In this document: in pieces, positions 45,101-54,044 of the stretch
How the letters are laid out: every line of letters begins with the position of its first letter
How positions within the stretch are numbered: the stretch's first letter is position 1
NCBI RefSeq assembly: GCF_001870785.1
Contig: NZ_MOLV01000002.1
Coordinates: 62,001 to 126,000, forward strand
DNA: 64,000 bases
DNA from: Exiguobacterium sp. KRL4
GTDB lineage: Bacteria; Bacillota; Bacilli; Exiguobacteriales; Exiguobacteriaceae
Direction of reading: 5' to 3'
The notes under the pieces: model-generated
Database searches by the model: none
Told to the model about the DNA's origin: nothing
The model's input: the letters and a program-made list of their open reading frames with translations, nothing else
Translations under genes and position numbers: made by a program

Positions 45101-46747
45101 ATGTCTACACCAATCATTCCAAGTCACTTACGACCACACGTCGCACCGCAGCACTACGAAGATTACACGCCAACGGATCATGCGGTTTGGCGTTACGTCA
45201 TGCGACTGAATTTAAATACATTACAAGATACGGCACATCCGGCATACCTTGAAGGACTAGCCGCATCGGGCATTAGTCCGGAACGGATTCCGGATGTCCG
45301 TGATATGACGGCGAACTTAAGTCGGGGCGGTTGGGGAACGGTTGCTGTTGACGGCTTAATTCCCGGTGTCGCGTTCTTTGACTTCCAAGGTCACGGTTTG
45401 TTGCCGATCGCAACCGATATCCGCAAAGTTGATAACATCCTCTACACGCCGGCACCTGACATCTTGCACGAGGCGGCAGGTCATGCACCGATCCTGATGA
45501 ATCCGACATACGCGGAATTTGTCCGCCGGTTCGGTGAGATCGGGGCGCATGCCTTTAACCATAAAGCAGAGCACGATGTCTTCAAGGCATTAAAAAAATT
45601 GACGATCGTCAAAGAAAGCCCGTTCTCGACAGCAGCAGACGTCGAACAGGCAGAAGTCGCGCTCGCTGAAACCCGGATACATGTGACAGGTATCTCGGAA
45701 GCGAATGAAATTTCGCGTCTCTTCTGGTGGACAGTCGAGTTTGGTCTCATCGGTGACATCAACAATCCGCAAATCTACGGTGCCGGTCTTCTGTCATCGG
45801 TCGGCGAAAGCCGGCATTGTCTGACGGACGCCGTCACGAAACATCCGTTTTCACTCGCAAAAGCACTGGCGACGAAACATGACGTGACAAGCATGCAAAA
45901 GGAACTGTTTGTTTGTGAATCGTTTGAACAGTTACGCGAGGCATTGGAAGAATTCGCCCAGACGATGTCATACGTCCGTGGTGGACTGCATGGTCTGACG
46001 AAAGCCGTCGAATCCGGAAACCTCTCGACACTGGTCTTTGACAGCGGTCTATCGCTCGTCGGTGTACCGGATACACACGAAATCCATGAATCATTGCATC
46101 TCGTCAAACTGACTGGTCCGACGGCGCTTGCTGCTAACGGCGAAGTCATGACAGGACAAGGGCTTGCCGATCATTCGGAAGGTTTTACCCTCCTTCACGG
46201 ACCAGAGCTGAACGAAGTTCTGATGCAGGTCAAGGTCGGAGAACAGCTGGACTGGAAAGAAGGGGCGGTTCACGTAACAGGACAGATTTCAGCTATCCAA
46301 AACGTCGACGGACACCGGGCACTCGTTATTTTAGAAGGAGCCCGATTAACGAATGACGGTCAAACGACAGCGATGGACCGGATGGAATTAGTAGTCGGAG
46401 ACATCACATCGGCCTTCCCGGGAACAGAAGTCGAAGCCCTCAAACCAATCCCGGAAACGGTCGAATTTGATCGTGTCGAGCGACCATTGACGGCGGCCGA
46501 TCCAATTTTCGAAGCAGTTCGGGAGATACGGGAAGGGCGGGCGGACCGTCAAGCCGTACGACAATTGATCGATCAGACGCTCAGCCAACTGCCGGATGCC
46601 TGGTTACTGCGTCTCGAGTTACTTGAGCTGGCGGATGAAGTGGATCAAGTGCGTCTAATTGCCGACCTGAAGCGTCTCAAGCAGACGTCAAAAGAACGGG
46701 AAGAACTGATCAGCCGGGGAATCCGTCTCGTGGATCATGTTCGTTAA
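45101..46747 (+). CDS. phhA: Phenylalanine 4-monooxygenase (aromatic amino acid hydroxylase)
   Basis: 548 residues. It converts L-phenylalanine to L-tyrosine with O2 and tetrahydropterin on a mononuclear iron. The iron ligands are H123 and H128 in LHEAAGH and E213 in WWTVEFGL. The catalytic domain takes residues ~15-320; the remaining ~230 residues are extra compared with the ~260-residue Pseudomonas enzyme and include a beta-rich part (~355-470) and a helical tail. Long forms occur in Bacillus. ATG 45101 follows AAGGGGGAAA. Tyr T-box control fits its role as a tyrosine source. No pterin dehydratase gene is nearby. Confidence 0.93.
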   Translation: MSTPIIPSHLRPHVAPQHYEDYTPTDHAVWRYVMRLNLNTLQDTAHPAYLEGLAASGISPERIPDVRDMTANLSRGGWGTVAVDGLIPGVAFFDFQGHGLLPIATDIRKVDNILYTPAPDILHEAAGHAPILMNPTYAEFVRRFGEIGAHAFNHKAEHDVFKALKKLTIVKESPFSTAADVEQAEVALAETRIHVTGISEANEISRLFWWTVEFGLIGDINNPQIYGAGLLSSVGESRHCLTDAVTKHPFSLAKALATKHDVTSMQKELFVCESFEQLREALEEFAQTMSYVRGGLHGLTKAVESGNLSTLVFDSGLSLVGVPDTHEIHESLHLVKLTGPTALAANGEVMTGQGLADHSEGFTLLHGPELNEVLMQVKVGEQLDWKEGAVHVTGQISAIQNVDGHRALVILEGARLTNDGQTTAMDRMELVVGDITSAFPGTEVEALKPIPETVEFDRVERPLTAADPIFEAVREIREGRADRQAVRQLIDQTLSQLPDAWLLRLELLELADEVDQVRLIADLKRLKQTSKEREELISRGIRLVDHVR

Positions 46748-46830
46748 GGAGGGAATCAATCGAGAAATCTCCCGAAATCTGTTAGAATGAAAACCGTGTG
46801 AAAGTGAAACGGAACAGGGGAGTGATTGAG

Positions 46831-47343
46831 TTGAAACAACCGAATTATTATCAAGACGTCAAACAATTCCATCAGACGTTTCGGCATCCAGGGGCGGAGC
46901 GTCCGACACCGATTCCACTTGAACGTGGAATCAAACGGGCCACGTGGACGGTAGAAGAAGCGGCTGTTGAGTTTTTGCATCAGTCGTCACGAAACGAAGC
47001 CGAATTTTTAGCGGCAATTGAAGTATTAAAAGCGGGAATCGATCGAGCCGTTGAAAAGTCTTTAAATGAAACCTATCCCACGAACGAGGTCGAACAGCTT
47101 GTTGGTCAAGGCGATGCATTGACGGACGCCCTTTACTTCATCATGGGGAGTTTCGTCGAGGCAGGACTTGAGCCGGGTCCGCTGTTTGAGATCGTCCAAC
47201 AAGCCAATATGGCGAAACTTGGTCCGGACGGTCAACCGATCTTCCGGGAATCGGATCAAAAAGTCATGAAACCGGCTGGCTGGTTACCACCGGAACCACA
47301 GCTCGAAGCGGAAGTCTTGCAGCAAATGCAGGAAAAAGCTTAA
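46831..47343 (+). CDS. MazG/PRA-PH-like nucleotide pyrophosphohydrolase
   Basis: 170 residues from TTG 46831 (GGGGAGTGA 6 nt upstream). The helical core with Glu-rich helix AEFLAAIEVLKAGIDRA, then QGDALTDALYFIMGSFVEAGLE and FEIVQQANMAKLGPDG, is that of the phosphoribosyl-ATP pyrophosphohydrolase-like (PF01503) all-alpha NTP pyrophosphatases. The C-terminal FRESDQKVMKPAGW matches the tail common in these proteins. Likely hydrolyses a nucleoside triphosphate to monophosphate; substrate unknown. Confidence 0.65.
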   Translation: MKQPNYYQDVKQFHQTFRHPGAERPTPIPLERGIKRATWTVEEAAVEFLHQSSRNEAEFLAAIEVLKAGIDRAVEKSLNETYPTNEVEQLVGQGDALTDALYFIMGSFVEAGLEPGPLFEIVQQANMAKLGPDGQPIFRESDQKVMKPAGWLPPEPQLEAEVLQQMQEKA

Positions 47344-47392
47344 AAAAGGAAGCGAATCGCATCGCTAAAGATGCCGTTCGCTTCCTTTTTTA
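47342..47392. terminator. Bidirectional terminator
   Basis: aaaaaaggaagcgaa and ttcgcttcctttttt with an inner stem gcatc / gatgc. Ends the pyrophosphohydrolase gene and the minus-strand Atl gene. Confidence 0.88.
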
Positions 47393-47686
47393 GTCTGTTT
47401 CAACCTGATAACGGGCTAAAGACAGTTTACCACGACGTTCAAAGACGATTCCTTCAGCTTCAAGTGCCAATTGTTGTTCGTCACCTTCTAACGAAATTTC
47501 ACCTTTTGCGTTTAAGACCCGATGCCACGGCAACTGTTCCGTCCGACTGAGGCTGTGAAGAATACGGGCGACTTGGCGTGCAGCACGTGGATTTCCGGCA
47601 AGACGGGCGACCTGACCGTATGTCATGACCCGCCCCGACGGAATCGAACGGATGACTTGAACGACCTCCAAGGTAAACGGAATCAC
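47390..47686 (-). CDS. Alkyltransferase-like protein (Atl/MGMT family)
   Basis: 98 residues. It has the DNA-binding domain of O6-alkylguanine-DNA alkyltransferases (SGRVMTYGQVARLAGNPRAARQV) but tryptophan W54 in PWHR takes the place of the acceptor cysteine of PCHR. Such Atl proteins bind O6-alkylguanine and pass it to nucleotide excision repair. Start overlaps the CDF gene stop by 4 nt, so the two are co-translated. Confidence 0.92.
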   Translation of the reverse strand: MIPFTLEVVQVIRSIPSGRVMTYGQVARLAGNPRAARQVARILHSLSRTEQLPWHRVLNAKGEISLEGDEQQLALEAEGIVFERRGKLSLARYQVETD

Positions 47687-48654
47687 GGTGTTTCATTGGT
47701 CGAGACGATATATTGTTGAATCTTATCGTCCTCATCAAATCCGATTGTCACGTCCGTAATCCCTTGCTGGAGGCGGATTTGGAGTTCGAGTCGATCCTTG
47801 ATGTCATCGGCTTCGGCAATCGTCAACGCTGGATCGACTTCGATCTCGACTTCAACGTGGAAATGATCGCCTTCCTTGATGACTTCGAGCTTATTGATGT
47901 CGCGAACGTCGGCATCTTGCAGGATGAGACTACCAAGTCGTGCGGCCATCGTCTCATCGGCTTCTCCGAGTGCGCCAGCGGCATTTTGTAAAAAGACGTT
48001 GCCGACGACATAAAACATCATCAAACCAATCAGGATGGATGCGACGCCTTCTGCCTGGTGGAACGGTGTCAGGTGGGAAATGATGACGGCGATCATCGCG
48101 ACGAGACCACCTGCTGTGGCGACCAGGTCTTCGAGGAAGACGAGTCGGGTCGCCGGTTTCGCTTGTTTCAAGGCGCGAAAACTATCGAGGATCAACTTTG
48201 GACCTTTCGTCGTCAGGCGGGCATCATGTGCGATTTCTTGCATCGCCTTATAAAAGACACCACTTTCGAGCACGACACCGACGAACAGGACGGACAGGGT
48301 AATCCAAAACCCGGTCGATTCCGTCGGTTCGATGATGTGGGCAATTCCTTCATGAATCGTTTCATACGCCATGATGCCAACGAATAAGATGGCACCGAGT
48401 AAAACGAGATTAACAAGACGACCAAAGCCGTTCGGAAACCGTTTTGTTGGTGCTTTCTTACTGAGAGCGGAACCGATGAAGACAAAAAACTGATTGGCGG
48501 CATCACCAATCGTATGCATCATTTCAGCAAACATCGCGACGTTTCCCGTTAAGACGTAAGCGACAGCTTTGATGATGGCGATGACCGTATTGACGATCGC
48601 GGCGGTCAGGGCAGAGCGATTGCCCCGTTTTAATAAAGTAATGAATTCTCCCAT
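47683..48654 (-). CDS. Cation diffusion facilitator transporter
   Basis: 323 residues. About six membrane helices (residues ~12-210) followed by a cytoplasmic domain (~225-310). The first metal-site motif is H-x3-D in EMMHTIGDAANQ. It probably exports a divalent metal in exchange for protons; it resembles YdbO-type CDF proteins, and the metal (Zn, Mn, Fe or Co) is not decided. ATG follows AAAGGAGACAC. Confidence 0.9.
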   Translation of the reverse strand: MGEFITLLKRGNRSALTAAIVNTVIAIIKAVAYVLTGNVAMFAEMMHTIGDAANQFFVFIGSALSKKAPTKRFPNGFGRLVNLVLLGAILFVGIMAYETIHEGIAHIIEPTESTGFWITLSVLFVGVVLESGVFYKAMQEIAHDARLTTKGPKLILDSFRALKQAKPATRLVFLEDLVATAGGLVAMIAVIISHLTPFHQAEGVASILIGLMMFYVVGNVFLQNAAGALGEADETMAARLGSLILQDADVRDINKLEVIKEGDHFHVEVEIEVDPALTIAEADDIKDRLELQIRLQQGITDVTIGFDEDDKIQQYIVSTNETP

Positions 48655-48734
48655 GATGTGTCTCCTTTAGCTAACAAACTTGATTACTAATAGTAGTATG
48701 TTACACCAGATGACCTCCTTAAAACCAATTTGAA

Positions 48735-48776
48735 CAAAAAAAGACCATCTCACCCGCAGGTGCGATGGTCTAAAAA
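48735..48776 (-). terminator. Terminator of the stress flavoprotein gene
   Basis: On the minus strand, stem tagaccatcgcacc / ggtgagatggtct followed by seven T. Confidence 0.85.
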
Positions 48777-48785
48777 ATAAATGGA

Positions 48786-49274
48786 TTATGTGAGATCAAC
48801 GGTTTTATTGATTTCGTTTGAGTCGTCGTTACCGACCGCTTTTTTCAACAGTTGTTTCACGGATTTCGTCGTATTTCCTGTCTCCCAGTATTCAGCGCCT
48901 TCCGTATTCACCTTGATCAGGACGACTTTTGGATCTTCGTACGTCGTTCCGAGATAGGCTTCGTAACGTGGGCTCCACAGTTCTTTTTTACGGGCCACGT
49001 CTTCGACGAATTCGGCTTTCCCGCGGATCGAGACGTACGATTTGTCGACATAAGCGACGTTGACGTTCGGATTTTTAAGAATTTCATTATATTTACCTGT
49101 ATCTTTTGATGTAAGGAACCAGAGATCGCCATCGAACTCGATATCCTGAGTTTGCATCGGACGTGAGACAAGACCTTCATCGGAGACCGTTGTCAGCATC
49201 GCCGTTTCGATTTTATCGATTAATTTTTTGACTGTTTCGACGGCTTCTTGGTTTGATGTATGATTCGTTGACAT
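48786..49274 (-). CDS. Pyridoxamine 5'-phosphate oxidase-fold general stress protein (YdaG-like)
   Basis: 162 residues. Split beta-barrel flavin-binding fold: AMLTTVSDEGLVSRPMQTQD, DLWFLTSKDTGKYNEI and VSIRGKAEFVED are the COG3871 general stress protein 26 pattern. It likely binds FMN or F420-type cofactor; the reaction is not known. Start ATG 49274 follows GGATGAGGTG; the frame opens at 49283 without a better site. A sigma-B-like promoter lies upstream, which fits its name. Confidence 0.88.
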   Translation of the reverse strand: MSTNHTSNQEAVETVKKLIDKIETAMLTTVSDEGLVSRPMQTQDIEFDGDLWFLTSKDTGKYNEILKNPNVNVAYVDKSYVSIRGKAEFVEDVARKKELWSPRYEAYLGTTYEDPKVVLIKVNTEGAEYWETGNTTKSVKQLLKKAVGNDDSNEINKTVDLT

Positions 49275-49321
49275 GAAAAACACCTCATCCTTTAAGTTTT
49301 AATTGCGGCTACTTTAAGAAT

Positions 49322-49346
49322 GTTCCCTGATTTTTAAATTGAAAAC
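49322..49346 (-). promoter_or_regulatory. Sigma-B-like promoter of the stress flavoprotein gene
   Basis: On the minus strand: GTTTTC (49341-49346), 13-bp spacer, GGGAAC (49322-49327). The Bacillus sigma-B consensus is GTTTAA-N13/14-GGGTAT. It is ~48 nt upstream of the start. Confidence 0.5.
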
Positions 49347-49440
49347 GTCGCCATCCGGTAGACAGGCAGTTTAATTGCATTCGGTTATTGGACAGGCGTA
49401 CAGTTTAGACATGAAGTCAACACCAGAGGAGAGATTACAG

Positions 49441-50451
49441 ATGAGATTAAGTATTTTAGACCAGTCGCCGGTCTCAAAAGGACAGACGCCGTCAGAAGCC
49501 CTACACGAAACGGTCGAACTCGCGAAGATTGCCGATGAACTCGGTTATACACGATTATGGGTATCGGAACATCACTTTGCGAAGACACTTGCCGGATCCA
49601 GTCCGGAAGTCTTGATCGCCTACATGGCAGCCGTTACGAAACAGATCCGTCTCGGTTCAGGGGGCGTCATGTTACCTCATTACAGTCCATATAAAGTCGC
49701 CGAGAACTTCCGTGTCCTCGAAGGTCTTGCACCGAACCGGATTGATTTAGGACTCGGTCGGGCACCGGGCGGCATGCCGCTCGCCACCCGCGCACTCCAG
49801 GAAGGGTCGTCACCACGATTCGGTGGAGCCGACTACGGCGCACAACTCGATGATCTCGTCGATTATTTAAAAGACGGGGCACCGGCTGATCACCGGTTTG
49901 CAGGACTTGTCGCAACACCGGAAGTCGATACGACACCGGAAGCCTGGTTGCTCGGATCAAGCGGCGGCAGTGCCTTGAATGCAGCACAACGCGGATTCGG
50001 ATTCGCCTTTGCCCACTTCATCAACGGACAGGGTGGTCAAGAAGTGATGGATTATTACCGTCATAACTTCATGGCGACGTCGTTCAACGCGACACCGCAA
50101 ACACTCGTCTCAATTTTCGTGACATGTGCCGAAACGACGGAAGAAGCGGAACGATTGGCTTCAAGTCTTGATTTGTCGTTGCTCCTGCTTGAGAAAGGTG
50201 TCTCGTCAACAGGCACACCGACTCCGGAGGAAGCAGCCGCTTACCAGTACTCGTTCCAAGACCAGTTCCGGATTGCCGAAAACCGGAAACGGATGATCGT
50301 CGGAAATCCCGAGGACGTCGCACGTCAGTTACAAAATCTCGCAGATTCGTACGGAACAGATGAAGTGATGATTGCTTCAATGATTGCCGACAAGGACGCG
50401 AAACAACAATCACTCCGTCTGATCATGGATGCAGTCGAAGCAACAGTTTAA
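49441..50451 (+). CDS. Luciferase-like (LLM) flavin-dependent oxidoreductase
   Basis: 336 residues. Starts RLSILDQSPVSKGQTP and carries WVSEHHF and GLGRAPGG, the pattern of the FMN-linked MsnO8-type group of luciferase-like monooxygenases. It uses reduced FMN from a partner reductase to oxidise an unknown substrate. ATG 49441 follows AGGAGAG; the upstream open frame (49375) has no ribosome site. Single gene with its own terminator. Confidence 0.9.
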   Translation: MRLSILDQSPVSKGQTPSEALHETVELAKIADELGYTRLWVSEHHFAKTLAGSSPEVLIAYMAAVTKQIRLGSGGVMLPHYSPYKVAENFRVLEGLAPNRIDLGLGRAPGGMPLATRALQEGSSPRFGGADYGAQLDDLVDYLKDGAPADHRFAGLVATPEVDTTPEAWLLGSSGGSALNAAQRGFGFAFAHFINGQGGQEVMDYYRHNFMATSFNATPQTLVSIFVTCAETTEEAERLASSLDLSLLLLEKGVSSTGTPTPEEAAAYQYSFQDQFRIAENRKRMIVGNPEDVARQLQNLADSYGTDEVMIASMIADKDAKQQSLRLIMDAVEATV

Positions 50452-50460
50452 ACGGACAAG

Positions 50461-50496
50461 GACGTTCATCTCAGCTCGCTGAGGTGGACGTTTTTT
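50461..50496 (+). terminator. Terminator of the LLM oxidoreductase gene
   Basis: Stem acgttcatctcagc / gctgaggtggacgt (two G-T pairs) and six T. Confidence 0.85.
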
Positions 50497-50504
50497 CTGT
50501 TTAA

Positions 50505-50543
50505 TCAAAAAACAGGCCCGGCAAGATGGTTTCTCGCCGGACC
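50505..50543 (-). terminator. Terminator of the NlpC/P60 gene
   Basis: Minus strand stem aggtccggcgaga / tcttgccgggcct, then TGTTTTTT. Confidence 0.85.
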
Positions 50544-50551
50544 TATTTGAA

Positions 50552-51982
50552 TTAGAGTGCTTTAAAACCAAGTAATTTTTGTGTCCAATAGCGTTCAGAC
50601 AAGCGGCTGATCCCGAGTGACGGTGTGTTGGCATGAATGAACTGATCGTTGTTCAACATGATGCCAATGTGGGTCGGACCGGCTGCATACGTATTTTCGA
50701 AGAAAATAATGTCGCCGCGGACCGGTTGACGTAATTTCGATAACTTTTGACCGAGGTAACCGTCATTGTTCCAATAGCCGTTGACATTGGTCCGGGCCAC
50801 TTTGTAGCCGGCCGTATTCAGCGCATAGTTGATGAAACCGGAGCAATCGAAACCACCGTTGACGGGACTGCTTGAACCCCAAACGTACGGTGTGCCGAGA
50901 TATTGTTGTCCAATCGCAATCGCTTTTTCCATAATACCTGACGCTGGAATCGTCGTCGTTGGCGGCGTGACCGGTGGTGTCACCGGAGCCGTGACAGAGC
51001 CTGTCGTAATGTAGCTTTTCGCAACATAGTAATAAGCCGTCCCGATTTTAATTTGATACCAACCAGCAGATGTCCCCGTTGTTTCACCGGAGACTTGGAC
51101 AGAAGATCCGTGAGCGAGCTGGGTAAAGATCGTGGCTGTCGTTGCAGGAGCCGTCCGGACATTTAAGCCGGTCGGTGCATTGACTTTATAGGATTTCGAT
51201 TGGTCGACCGGTGTGACAGAGATACCTGGTACAGGCGGTGTTTCTTTTGCAGTCGCCGAGACGTAATTTGATGCGACGTAGACATTTTTCCCATCAAGCT
51301 GGACTTGATACCACGAATCGACTGCACCCGTAACTTTCAAGACGGTTTTGTGCGGTAATGTCTTGTAGATTTTAGCTGTCGTCGAAGCGGACAGGCGGGC
51401 GTTTAAGCCTTCTTTCGCATTGACTTCGTATTGTTTTGACGAGTCAACCGCTTTGACGGCTGTCGAAACCGGGGGTGTGACCGGTTTCGTGACGGGTGGT
51501 TTTGAACCGGTCGTCACTGTCGACGTTTTAGCTGTGACGAGTGTCGTATGGACGAATGCCGGCTTGTTGTTGTAGTTGATTTCGTACCATTCACCGGTTT
51601 TCTTTTTAACGGAAAGACTGACGTTCTTCGCCAGTTTACCAAGCGATTTCGAAGTAGTCGTTGCTTTCTCACGCACATTGACGGACGAGGTGTTCGTTAT
51701 GTAGGTCGTAGTTGTCGGAGCTTTTGCAGGAACCGTTTTGACGTAAGCGGCGGTGATGAAGGCTTTTTTCGACTGATGGCGAATTTCGTACCATGATCCG
51801 GTTTTTTTGACTGCTGTGACGGTCGTTCCTTTTTTGAGGGTCGTAATCACAGGAGCGGAAGTAGTGGCAGCAGTCCGGATATTGACGTTGTCTGTCAAGA
51901 TGAGTGTCGTTGATGCGGCTTCGACGCCTGTCGCTGAGCTGATCAGCGCAAGGGTCGTCAAAGTGAGAAATGTCTTTTTCAC
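50552..51982 (-). CDS. Secreted NlpC/P60 endopeptidase with four SH3b domains
   Basis: 476 residues. Signal peptide (residues 1-~23, ending VEAAS). Four bacterial SH3 repeats at ~24-85, ~92-150, ~185-245 and ~258-325, each with the (V/L)NxR core, joined by Thr/Pro-rich linkers. The C-terminal NlpC/P60 domain (~350-476) has catalytic C380 in FDCSGF, H438 in THIGIM and a third polar residue H450 in FIHAN. It likely cleaves D-Glu-mDAP/Lys bonds of peptidoglycan stem peptides at the cell surface. GTG start at 51982 after GAAGGGAG. Confidence 0.92.
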   Translation of the reverse strand: MKKTFLTLTTLALISSATGVEAASTTLILTDNVNIRTAATTSAPVITTLKKGTTVTAVKKTGSWYEIRHQSKKAFITAAYVKTVPAKAPTTTTYITNTSSVNVREKATTTSKSLGKLAKNVSLSVKKKTGEWYEINYNNKPAFVHTTLVTAKTSTVTTGSKPPVTKPVTPPVSTAVKAVDSSKQYEVNAKEGLNARLSASTTAKIYKTLPHKTVLKVTGAVDSWYQVQLDGKNVYVASNYVSATAKETPPVPGISVTPVDQSKSYKVNAPTGLNVRTAPATTATIFTQLAHGSSVQVSGETTGTSAGWYQIKIGTAYYYVAKSYITTGSVTAPVTPPVTPPTTTIPASGIMEKAIAIGQQYLGTPYVWGSSSPVNGGFDCSGFINYALNTAGYKVARTNVNGYWNNDGYLGQKLSKLRQPVRGDIIFFENTYAAGPTHIGIMLNNDQFIHANTPSLGISRLSERYWTQKLLGFKAL

Positions 51983-52197
51983 GTAGTGTAGCTCCCTTCC
52001 AAAATAACGAATCCAGTTCGATCAGGAATCGAATCATTGTTACCATTTTGTCATAAGAAGGATGGAATTCACCTGATTTAAAAATATATTTTTTGAGAAA
52101 GATTTTCAGTTCGTTTTCAAAAAAAAGAGAAGTTTTGCAAACGAGAATAATTTTCAATTATCCTGTACACTAAAGGTAATTTGAAAGGAGGACTTGC

Positions 52198-53910
52198 ATG
52201 TTAAAACGGTTTTATCACTATTACATACCGCATAAACGATTGTTTTGGCTCGATTTTTCATCTGCCTTGTTCGTTGGACTGCTCGAGCTGGCATTCCCAC
52301 TCGCTGTCAAATGGTTCATCGACACGCTGTTGCCGGACGGCGAGCTCAACTGGATCATTCTTGTCAGTATCGGGTTACTGGGCTTGTATGTCATCAGTAC
52401 GTTGATGCAGTTCGTCGTCAACTACTTTGGACATAAACTCGGAATCAATATCGAGACCGATATGCGGCGTCAGTTATTTGGACATGTCCAAAAGCAATCA
52501 TTCCGTTTTTTTGACAACACGAAAACGGGGCACATTATGAGCCGGATCACGAATGACTTGTTTGATATCGGTGAACTGGCCCACCATGGTCCGGAAGATG
52601 CCTTCATCGCGGTCATGACGTTACTCGGTGCCTTCTCCATCATGATGACGATCAACGTTCCACTCGCACTCGTCACGATCATTGCCGTACCTTTTTTGAT
52701 CTGGCTGATCAGTTATGCCAACGTTCGGATGAACCGGTCGTGGGACCGGATGTACGGCAACATCGCGGAAGTCAATTCCCGGGTCGAGGACAGCGTGTCC
52801 GGCATTCGCGTCGTGCAGTCGTTTACGAACGAAGCCCATGAAGTTGCACGGTTTGAGAAAGACAACGTGACGTTCCGCCAGTCGAAGATCAATGCGTATA
52901 AAGTCATGAGTACAAGTCTGTCCGGGATTTATTTGACGACCCGGTTGATGACGCTGGCCGTCCTCGTCGTCGGTGCCTATCTCAGTTACAACGAAAAACT
53001 CACGTACGGTGAACTGGTCGGCTTCATTTTGTATATGAACATTCTCTTAAAACCAATCGACAAGATTACGGCGTTACTTGAGTTGTATCCAAAAGGAATG
53101 GCCGGGTTCAAACGTTTCCTCGAGATGATTGACCATGACGAGGAATTAAAGGACGCACCGGATGCGATTGCAGTCTCGACCTTGCGTGGTGCGATTCGCT
53201 TTGATGATGTCAGTTTTGGTTATGAAGCGGATCGTCTGATTCTAAATAACATCCATTTATCGGTCGAACCGGGACAGACGATTGCCTTCGTCGGAACGTC
53301 CGGTGCCGGTAAAACAACGATTTGTTCCTTGATTCCGCGATTTTATGATGTCACGGATGGCGCAATTACGATCGACGGGATCGATATTCGCCAGATGACA
53401 AAAGCGTCGCTCCGGCAACAAATCGGGATCGTCCAACAAGAGGTCTTCCTGTTTTCTGGAACGATTGCGGAAAATATCGCGTATGGGGATTTGACGGCAA
53501 GTCGAGCCGAAATCATTGAAGCCGCGGAACGGGCACATCTCGGACAGATGATTGCTGACTTACCAGACGGATACGATACACAAATCGGGGAACGCGGTCT
53601 GAAGTTATCCGGTGGACAAAAACAACGTCTTGCAATCGCCCGGATGTTCCTCAAGAATCCACCTTTGTTGATCTTAGACGAAGCGACATCGGCGCTCGAT
53701 ACGGAAACAGAAGCAATCATTCAGGAATCGCTTGCTGAACTGTCTAAAAACCGGACGACGCTGATCATTGCCCACCGTCTGGCAACGATTCGTCAGGCGG
53801 ACCGGATTCTAGTCGTCACGAAAGACGGAATCGTCGAAGATGGGACACATGAAGAACTTGTCGAAAACGGTGGTTACTTCTCGCGTTTACTTGAAAAACA
53901 ACGTGTCTGA
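52198..53910 (+). CDS. ABC exporter, fused membrane and ATPase domains
   Basis: 570 residues. Six membrane helices (~15-300) followed by the ATPase: Walker A GTSGAGKTT near residue 368, signature LSGGQKQR, Walker B LLILDEATSALD, H-loop IIAHRLAT. It is a half-size exporter of the BmrA/MsbA type acting as a homodimer; resembles YknU/YfiB-type multidrug proteins. Substrate unknown. GAAAGGAGG precedes ATG 52198. Confidence 0.93.
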   Translation: MLKRFYHYYIPHKRLFWLDFSSALFVGLLELAFPLAVKWFIDTLLPDGELNWIILVSIGLLGLYVISTLMQFVVNYFGHKLGINIETDMRRQLFGHVQKQSFRFFDNTKTGHIMSRITNDLFDIGELAHHGPEDAFIAVMTLLGAFSIMMTINVPLALVTIIAVPFLIWLISYANVRMNRSWDRMYGNIAEVNSRVEDSVSGIRVVQSFTNEAHEVARFEKDNVTFRQSKINAYKVMSTSLSGIYLTTRLMTLAVLVVGAYLSYNEKLTYGELVGFILYMNILLKPIDKITALLELYPKGMAGFKRFLEMIDHDEELKDAPDAIAVSTLRGAIRFDDVSFGYEADRLILNNIHLSVEPGQTIAFVGTSGAGKTTICSLIPRFYDVTDGAITIDGIDIRQMTKASLRQQIGIVQQEVFLFSGTIAENIAYGDLTASRAEIIEAAERAHLGQMIADLPDGYDTQIGERGLKLSGGQKQRLAIARMFLKNPPLLILDEATSALDTETEAIIQESLAELSKNRTTLIIAHRLATIRQADRILVVTKDGIVEDGTHEELVENGGYFSRLLEKQRV

Positions 53911-53913
53911 CAT

Positions 53914-53963
53914 CAGCCGGGAGTCGCCTCATCTGCCAAGATGAAGCAGGCTTCCGGTTTTTT
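53914..53963 (+). terminator. Terminator of the ABC exporter gene
   Basis: Branched stem (ccgggagtcgc...ctcatct / agatgaag...gcttccgg) with six T. Confidence 0.8.
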
Positions 53964-54044
53964 GATTAGGCTGGTCAGTCGTCCGAGAAAAGCGGAATGA
54001 TTTTACAGGAAGCGGGAACATATAAGGGAAGGGAGGACGGGAAC

